From: Chrysaora quinquecirrha
Taxonomy: Eukaryota > Cnidaria > Scyphozoa > Semaeostomeae > Pelagiidae
Assembly: GCA_014526335.1 (NCBI GenBank)
Contig: JACTAT010000029.1
Span: forward strand, 1,231,372 to 1,295,371
Direction: 5' to 3'
Length of the DNA stretch: 64,000 bases
Each line of letters starts with the position of its first letter. The stretch's first letter is position 1. Below, piece after piece: positions 57,476 to 64,000 of the stretch. The notes under the pieces were generated by a model, which did no database searches, had not been told where the DNA came from, and was given only the letters and a program-made list of their open reading frames with translations. The position numbers and the translations under genes are program-made.

Positions 57476-59464
57476 TCTATTGGTCATCCAGCTGAATCCC
57501 CCAAGCTGATCGGTGTTTAAAACACAATGCCAAATTCGGCTTCTCTTTCTGAGTGGTGCATTTTGAGTCGCATCTGGGTACAAATTCTGCCTTAGTTTAT
57601 TGTTTAGGTCTGCTTCTGACGTTCATACTCTGAGGAGTGTCAGATGAAAAAAGCTTTTAAAGTATGCCTGAAAATGTTTCCGCTGTTCATCGCAACTATA
57701 TAAGACTTTATTCAAGGAAGCATATATGTTCAAACGATTCATTGTTTCAAATTTTGAAGCACTGTACTTATTGTAATAGGTATGCACTATAAGCGCTATT
57801 AATATTATATGAATGAAGTTGTAAGCAACAAAACATATATTTGTTATTTATCCTTATCTTGGAGCAACTGATATCTGTAAAACTGTACTACTTTCTAGTC
57901 AGAATTCTTTAGTACCTAGAGACTCCAACCTATTTTATCCGAAAACAAGAATTTCCTCTTTCCAAACTTTCTGGAATAATGAAAACAGTCACTTGGTGCT
58001 TATACCACTGAATGTATCTAAAACTTACTGGAATTCGTATAATAATATTGATGTTGAGAATTGTTTAGTCATGTGACCTCCAGGTTATCATATTTAGAAG
58101 CATGTCAACAAAAATCAACTTCAAACTCTTATAACTCCGGGCGTAAGGTGCTATATAAGCAAAGCAGACATTAATCAATTGTTTATGAGAGCTTTCATTT
58201 GCTATAAAATATTTTCTTTTTGGCTGATGTTAGAGATCGAACCAGAAATCTGTCAGAGTAGTTGCAGAGCAACGTAATACTGTCCGCGTGATTTACTGGC
58301 GAAATTTCTTGCAGATCTTCCGAAATATCGGAATTCCTTTCTCGACAAGTATTCGTCCATGGGTGAAATTTTGTGTCTGCCAGGATGAGCAATAAATAAA
58401 AAACGTGATGGATTAGGTATTTTTAACAGAGAAGGTGAACCTTTGAAGGGTTGTTGAATCTGACTACACTAAAGCAATAACACAAGCCCTGTGTATACAG
58501 AATAAGAATATTTTCTACGAACTCTTCAGCTAATTCTATTGTTTTTCTATAAACAGTTTTGGTTTTAGCCTATTTCTGATGTTAAACAACCTTGATATTG
58601 GAAGTGATGTGGTTTCAAATAGTGCTTCCGCAATTCTTAGCTATGTCAACATTCAATTATTTTAAAGACATCTAGTGAACAAAACACAAGTAAGAAAAGG
58701 AGTGTAAACAAGCGAACAAGAGGAGAAGAGGGAACAAGAGTCGATCACTATAAGCAAGAGTTAACACGCGTCAAGCACAAGTCAATCACAGGTGAACAAG
58801 AGTGAAAACGAGTGAACATGAATCCAAATTTCGGAAAAGGAAAGGAAAAATTGCAAAATTGCAAAATTAGAACAATGCATGATTCTGAACGAAGTGTACA
58901 GTTGGCCAGAGCATGTGTGACAAAATTTGTCTTTTTTCATTAATTTTTCACTTCACCGCTGGAAAAATGTTCCAATATCGGAGCGATTAGCTACATTAAA
59001 CGTTAACTCCAACAACATTTTGTCAAATTGTACATTTTCAGTGAGTTGAGTTGAATTAAAGGGGTCGAAAATAAAAAAGAAAATTATGCTATCACAAGTT
59101 ATCTCGAGAGGCAGCTAAAACCTACAAATTTGATGCATTTCAAAATCCCATAAATCCCATCTTCTTGATACTTGCGATTATTGCATAAGTTTGCATATCT
59201 TAAAAAAACTAAATAAATTTCTTAATAAACCCTTTTAAATCTTAATAAACCTCTAAAATCTTGCCCCAAAAATTAAAATCTTCAAAGGTATTTCTAAATC
59301 CCAAATATCTCATACACTATTTTTCAAGTTATCTCGTCGCTACACAATTGATTGAAAAAAGAACAACAATGACATAACCCATAATCACAGTATAATCAAG
59401 TTTTTCCCAGTCACTGGAAGACATCAAAGTAAAGAGGATGCAAGTAGCGAAATACAAAAATCTC
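57476..59464. other. Intergenic region with purine minisatellite
   Basis: No gene recognised. 58690-58820 is a degenerate minisatellite of gtgaacaagagt-like units. The rest is AT-rich. Confidence 0.5.
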
Positions 59465-59887
59465 ACAATACACCTTTTCAATTAAGGGCCTCGTTTTCAA
59501 AAAAATTTAAAATTGTGCCACAGAAGCATTTCGACCTCAGATTCGAATTCAGCACCTTTGTTTTAGTGTTTGGGCAAATTTCTACGCTTCTAGTCCTTAC
59601 GATGTTGATTTTATAGCGATTGAAAGTTTGAAAAGTTATAAAGGATTTGACCGTGAAAAATGACTGAGGGTGTAAAATTTCACCCCGAGCGATTTTTCAC
59701 GGTCAAATCCTTTATAGATTTTCAAACTTTTCGTCGCTATAAAATCAACATCGTAAGGACTACAAGCGTAAAAATTCTCGTCAACACTAAAATGAAGGTG
59801 CTGAATCTGAATCTGGAGTCAAAATTTTCGTACGGACAAATTTTCGTAAATTTTGAAAACGAGGCTCTTAGTTGAAAAGGTGTATTG
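59465..59887. mobile_element. ~420-bp snap-back palindrome
   Basis: Two ~190-bp arms (59465-~59662 and ~59690-59887) are inverted with scattered mismatches. Shared text includes caatacaccttttcaa, gcctcgttttcaaaa, ccttacgatgttgatttta and aaaggatttgaccgtgaa. The ~30-bp centre is itself self-complementary. No target duplication was recognised and there is no coding frame. Confidence 0.85.
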
Positions 59888-59889
59888 TT

Positions 59890-60220
59890 CCCTGTGATTC
59901 TAGCTGTTTCAGGCTTTGTTCCTGCTTTCCCCCGCAATCGTCATTGATCCCATTAAGTTTCAATTTGCTCTCGCTTGTTTGCGGTAATTTCCTTTTTTCT
60001 GAGTTGTTCCTTCATCTTCTTCAGTGATTCCCTGTTTGTTCTATCTTGTCACCTCTCGTTTTCATTTATTCCCGCCGATTTCTACTTCGTCCCATTTGTT
60101 CCCCCCACCGATTTCAAGTTATTCCCACTTTGTTTCAGCATGTTACAATGGTTCCATTCATTTCCGTTTATTCCCACTCATTCCGCGAGTTCCCAGCTTT
60201 CCTGTTTGTTTCAGATTTTA
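59890..60220. repeat. Pyrimidine-rich degenerate minisatellite
   Basis: Units such as gtttgttcc, cattccc and gatttcaagttattcccact recur irregularly every ~25-30 bp. Open frames across it are composition artefacts. It resembles, in reverse, the purine-rich stretch at ~35740-35900. Confidence 0.55.
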
Positions 60221-60369
60221 GCGCATGTTGGCTAATGGCTTCCTAATGAGTTTGTTGTTCAAACTCATGCCAAATTTCGAAGACTCAGAACAACCTCTTC
60301 GATTGTCTTGATTGTATGCATTTGAATTGCAATTAAAATAATTAATTAACTCAATGATTGTTTAGATTG

Positions 60370-60545
60370 TGTGCACAGAGAATAGAAATTCCTATCTTTT
60401 TTTACACATTCCTGATTCCTATCTATCTATCTATCTGTCTATCTATCTATCCATCCATCTATCTATCTACCTATCTATATGTATTTCTTCCGGTTTGCCG
60501 AAAACCCCTGCAAGATGTTTGAATTCTTCAAACATAAAAAGGAGA
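60370..60545 (-). repeat. Dispersed repeat with (TATC)n, copy 2
   Basis: Reverse complement of 35250-35405: gtgcacagagaatagaaatt, (ctat)n at 60420-60478, cgaaaacccctgcaag and gtttgaattcttcaaac. The tetranucleotide run differs in length between copies. Confidence 0.8.
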
Positions 60546-61199
60546 GGATGCCAATTACAGTATAATAATACATTCGTATATCAAAATTTAAACTGTAGTA
60601 TTGTAAATAACTGTTTTGTAAATAACTATCTTGATTGTAAGTTATACACTTTAGGTAGTCTATAGATTACGTTTAGGTTAACAAGTCTTTGGTTGATAGC
60701 AGCATACCTACTTTTCTGAATAAGTTTACCTGCATAAATATCGTTTTATTATTTTTATTAAACAGATATTTGAAACAGAAAACCATTTGTGGATTCTACC
60801 ATCAAACCTATCCCAATATTTATACTGGTTTAGGTCTGGGAACCATATGCTTTCTTTTGCAACATGAAGATGGAACAAAATTTACAATGATTTACACAAT
60901 TTTTGGTGTGATTCAAATGCGATTAGTACCACACGTTTTCAAAATGTTCAGCATTTATATATATTAAAGATAACTTTGTAGCAACGTATTTTTCCAAGTA
61001 GGCTTCCAAATTGGAATCTGAAATACCCAGGACAGAAACAAACGATAAGAAACGTAGGGCCAAAATTGCAAAAGTATGGAAGGATAATAGGTATTGACAA
61101 TGAAAGAACTATGAGGATACCATAAACAGAAGCAAGTTACGGCCTACTTTTCAATTTTAAACAACATCTCAAGATAAAAGTACGAAAGAAATCACAACA
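60546..61199. other. Non-coding DNA
   Basis: No gene or repeat recognised. Short frames here lack homology that I can identify. Confidence 0.5.
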
Positions 61200-61570
61200 A
61201 TGCATAATAAGGTGAAGCTCTCTTTTCAACTTATCCTTGCAAATCAGAGACGTAATCGAGACTTAAACAGCTTCTTCATACATAAAAATGTCACCGTCTC
61301 TCAAAAAATGTTTGAGATTTGTACAAGTTATTTGAGAAAGAGGAAAACCCTTCTGGCCTTCCAGTCGTTGATGAATGCGAAATCCAGTGTACAAATATTG
61401 CAGTGAATGTTCTCAAACAAACAGGTCAAAAGTATTTCAAGCCAGCTCAAAGTCTTATCTTACCTTTCTTGCAAACGAAGCTTAGAATGTTCAACGTCTT
61501 GATGTAGTATGGGATATTTACCATCAAACAGATCAAAAAGACTAGTTGACAGTAACGATGAGGTTGAGAT
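61200..61570 (+). pseudogene. Decayed multi-copy ORF fragment
   Basis: In shifting frames it reads LANQRRNRDLNSFF, then FEKEENPSGLPVVDE, KPAQSLILPFLQTKL and LDVVWDIYHQ. This order resembles an uncharacterised protein present in many copies in cnidarian and fish genomes (NVNLFSQLYIA.Q.R..DLD.FF ... RLDIVWDVY). Identification is from memory. At least two frameshifts and a stop make it a relic, probably of a transposon-carried gene. Confidence 0.45.
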
Positions 61571-64000
61571 TCCAGAAAATTTGGTGATATCTCACTGATG
61601 TGTAGAATATTGGAGATATTCTCATGTAGAATTGCAGAATGATGTCTAACAAAACAACCTTACTTCGCTCATTCACAATGTGCATACACTCATACATGTT
61701 TCCTCAAGCCGATTCCATATACAATGATTAAACATGTGACTGGTGTATATGTTTAGTCATATGTTTAATCAATTCCAAACAGGTTGCTGAAACAAAAGAT
61801 GATTGTGCATTGGTCTCAGGACATTCGGGTCTTGATAACCTATCCCCTTGAAACCATGATTAGGTGATTTTTGATCCGTAATTTATCGTTTCACATGGAA
61901 AAGCATGGCATGAGAAGAAATTATTACTCTGATTTGTGACAATGATGTCGTTGCCATAACTATTTCCTCTTTTCAGGTATCGACGATAGATGAGCTCTGA
62001 GCAAAGTCCTGTGCTGTGAAATCATATTTACCCTTTCATTAAATAGTTGCATTATTTTCTCTCTGAACAAATAGATGCTTTGCTCTCTTCCAATGTTTAG
62101 CTGGATGTGACGAAGTTTCATTTTAATCAAATGCGGTAAGCATTAGTGAAATGGTGTATTTGGCGCAAGTCGCTAGGGTCTCAGTAGTAGATTCGAGACC
62201 CCGATCCTCGCTGTGACGCCACTGTAGCAGGGTCTCAAACCCCAACCTCGCGGAGCCTCTGACACCATCAGCGAGCTCGATTAGGCCACGACAACACAGC
62301 ACCTTGAAAGGCTCTGGTAACCTAGGTTGACTGTCCTGACCTGACAATCCTTTGCTAGATTTTTGTAACACGCCTACATTAGCTACAAATGGTTGCCTCT
62401 ACAATGGCGTAGCACTGGATATGTTTAGTCACAGGCATATGATCATGTTAGTATTACCCTAGATCCAGAGAACTGGAGGTGGGTTTGAAATGAAGGAATT
62501 CACTGCCCCAAATTTGAAAGCATTACCTAGTATCGCAGGTGTCAAAATATTTAAAATCGTGAATGCAGGCCCCAGATAGGATCCAGAAGTCATTGTTCTT
62601 GCAAGAAAGATGAATTTACTTGTACCTATTTTTCTCATTGCAACGGAAATGAGATTGACAAGATGATTGTTCTTCTTCTCTTGAATCCACTGAAGTACTT
62701 AGGTATTAAAGGCAATAAGGGTGCAAGACTAAAAAATTAGGTATTAGGACAAAACAAGGACATTAGGACTTTAAACAAACATACCATATTCTACAAAGAT
62801 TGTCTTCATATTTTGGACAAAACATGTTCTTGTTAGGCTTCAGATTTCTTAACCTGGTTGATCATTTCCTTTCTAAGCGTCAGAAAGACCACTTTTCAAA
62901 GTATTAAATACCAGTTGAAGCATAAATGTCAATATTTAGGCCTGACCCTGCCATTTTCATCCTCTCAGGATGCAATAGTGTGCATTTCTGGAAATATGCC
63001 CTGTAAAATTGCATACTTCGAAGAAGCATTGTTCCTGATTTCATGATTTTAGTATATTTTGCACAATTCTTAAGTGAACACGCTTGACAAAATCCTGTAT
63101 GTTGAAAAAATTAGGAAAAAATCCTCAACAAACTTTGGCTGGCCTAGAATAAAGCTTAACTGCATTATGATGACTATGAAGTTAAGACCGAATGAAAAAA
63201 AAAACGAATGAAAAGGCTAAAAGACATAGATAATAGATAGCACATAGATTAAAGATAAACTGTTTTTTTTACTCAACACTACTTCTCTGTACATCTATTG
63301 TAAAATTGCACCCTCTTCAAAGAAGTTTGATTGAGAACATTTCAGCCTGGAAATATAGGCTTTCTTTCTTTTCCACGTTCACCATTATCAAATTCGAATC
63401 TAGAATTTTTTTGATTAATAATCTTGATAGACATAAGGTGATTTCAACATGAGCACCTCCTTTATGAAGCACCTCCTTGAAGAATACGCGTCCATTCTTC
63501 TAAAAGTTGAACCATACTAAAATTGCCATGCCGTTAAATCGAAGTAATTCATTGTGCAATTATTTCAGGCAAGCCAGCTTTAGTAAGAATTTCCTGATTC
63601 TTATCAAAAAGTACATACATACATATTTTCTTAAATTCAGCAAAATAAATGATGTAATAACGTGATACTGTTAAATTACAAATATAAAGTGATATGAAAT
63701 TAAAGCACCTATTCAACATATTTCCGTGAAATATTTCTTGATAAGAAGAAGTTATATATTAGACTTACACTAAAATTAGTTAAATAGCAGTAAGATAGCT
63801 ATACAAGTCTTGGAATTACCTTCATTAGAAAACTGTTTCTGTTTCGATGTATATCAATACAAATCTATTCTTAAAAGCTATACCTCTTAAAGGACAAATA
63901 CACAATGATTCAACTAAAATCAACAATTTCTGAATATAAAACTCAAAATAAATTGCAGAATTAAAAAAGCTCGTTGTCTAGGGAAACAAGTGAAGGTAAT
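61571..64000. other. Right-end region without recognised gene
   Basis: AT-rich. The only suggestive piece is a tRNA-like stretch at 62230-62292. Nothing coding was recognised to the window end. Confidence 0.5.
62230..62292 (-). repeat. tRNA-like sequence, possible SINE head
   Basis: On the minus strand gtcgtggcctaatcgag resembles box A and ggggtttgagacc resembles box B, ~35 bp apart. No acceptor stem forms, so it is more likely a SINE relic than a tRNA gene. Confidence 0.4.

Noticed and set aside
60024..60246. Overlapping Phe/Pro/Ser-rich frames
   Set aside because: Composition artefact of the pyrimidine-rich minisatellite.

Overview
This is a piece of an animal nuclear genome, most likely an anthozoan cnidarian (stony coral or sea anemone). 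The evidence is AT-rich DNA, spliced genes with GT-AG introns, the style of the cGAS-like and discoidin genes, and a dense mix of transposable elements. The species is an inference and was not tested. Exons were joined by eye from splice signals, reading phase and family resemblance. No transcript data were available.

Layout. (1) 1-21608 is one array of a ~194-bp satellite, interrupted once at 5326-10248 by two head-to-tail copies of a Helentron-like rolling-circle transposon. The second half of the array contains higher-order repeats of ~350 and ~389 bp. (2) 21609-24217 is degenerate non-coding DNA. (3) 24218-41663 is the main gene, on the + strand: seven exons whose phases fit exactly to give 452 codons plus a stop. 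Exons 1-4 encode a cGAS/Mab-21-type nucleotidyltransferase with GS and E..D / D catalytic motifs and no zinc ribbon. Exons 5-7 encode a C-terminal ubiquitin-like domain ending in RLRGG followed by FPI and the stop. Its introns carry LINE fragments, a 580-bp TIR transposon, a possible solo LTR, MITEs, a tRNA-derived SINE and a 3.7-kb Foldback-like element with a 9-bp target duplication. (4) 41664-48300 is non-coding, with a palindromic TA-flanked element and a ~300-bp tandem duplication. (5) 48301-56122 is a second + strand gene: four phase-compatible exons for a secreted protein with a signal peptide, a Cys-rich segment and one F5/8 type C (discoidin) domain. Its first exon has an in-frame TGA, so it may be a pseudogene or a null allele. 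A decayed duplicate of its first discoidin exon lies at 49604. (6) 56400-64000 holds rearranged Penelope-like fragments, a snap-back palindrome, purine/pyrimidine minisatellites, a decayed multi-copy ORF and unassigned DNA.

The most interesting object is the nucleotidyltransferase-ubiquitin fusion. cGAS-like receptors make cyclic dinucleotides that signal through STING. In bacterial type II CBASS, the CD-NTase C-terminal glycine is conjugated to targets by a ubiquitin-like E1/E2 protein (Cap2). A eukaryotic cGAS-like enzyme carrying its own C-terminal ubiquitin-like module with a processable GG suggests a regulatory link between the two systems. The fusion is supported by splice phase. Its function is inference.
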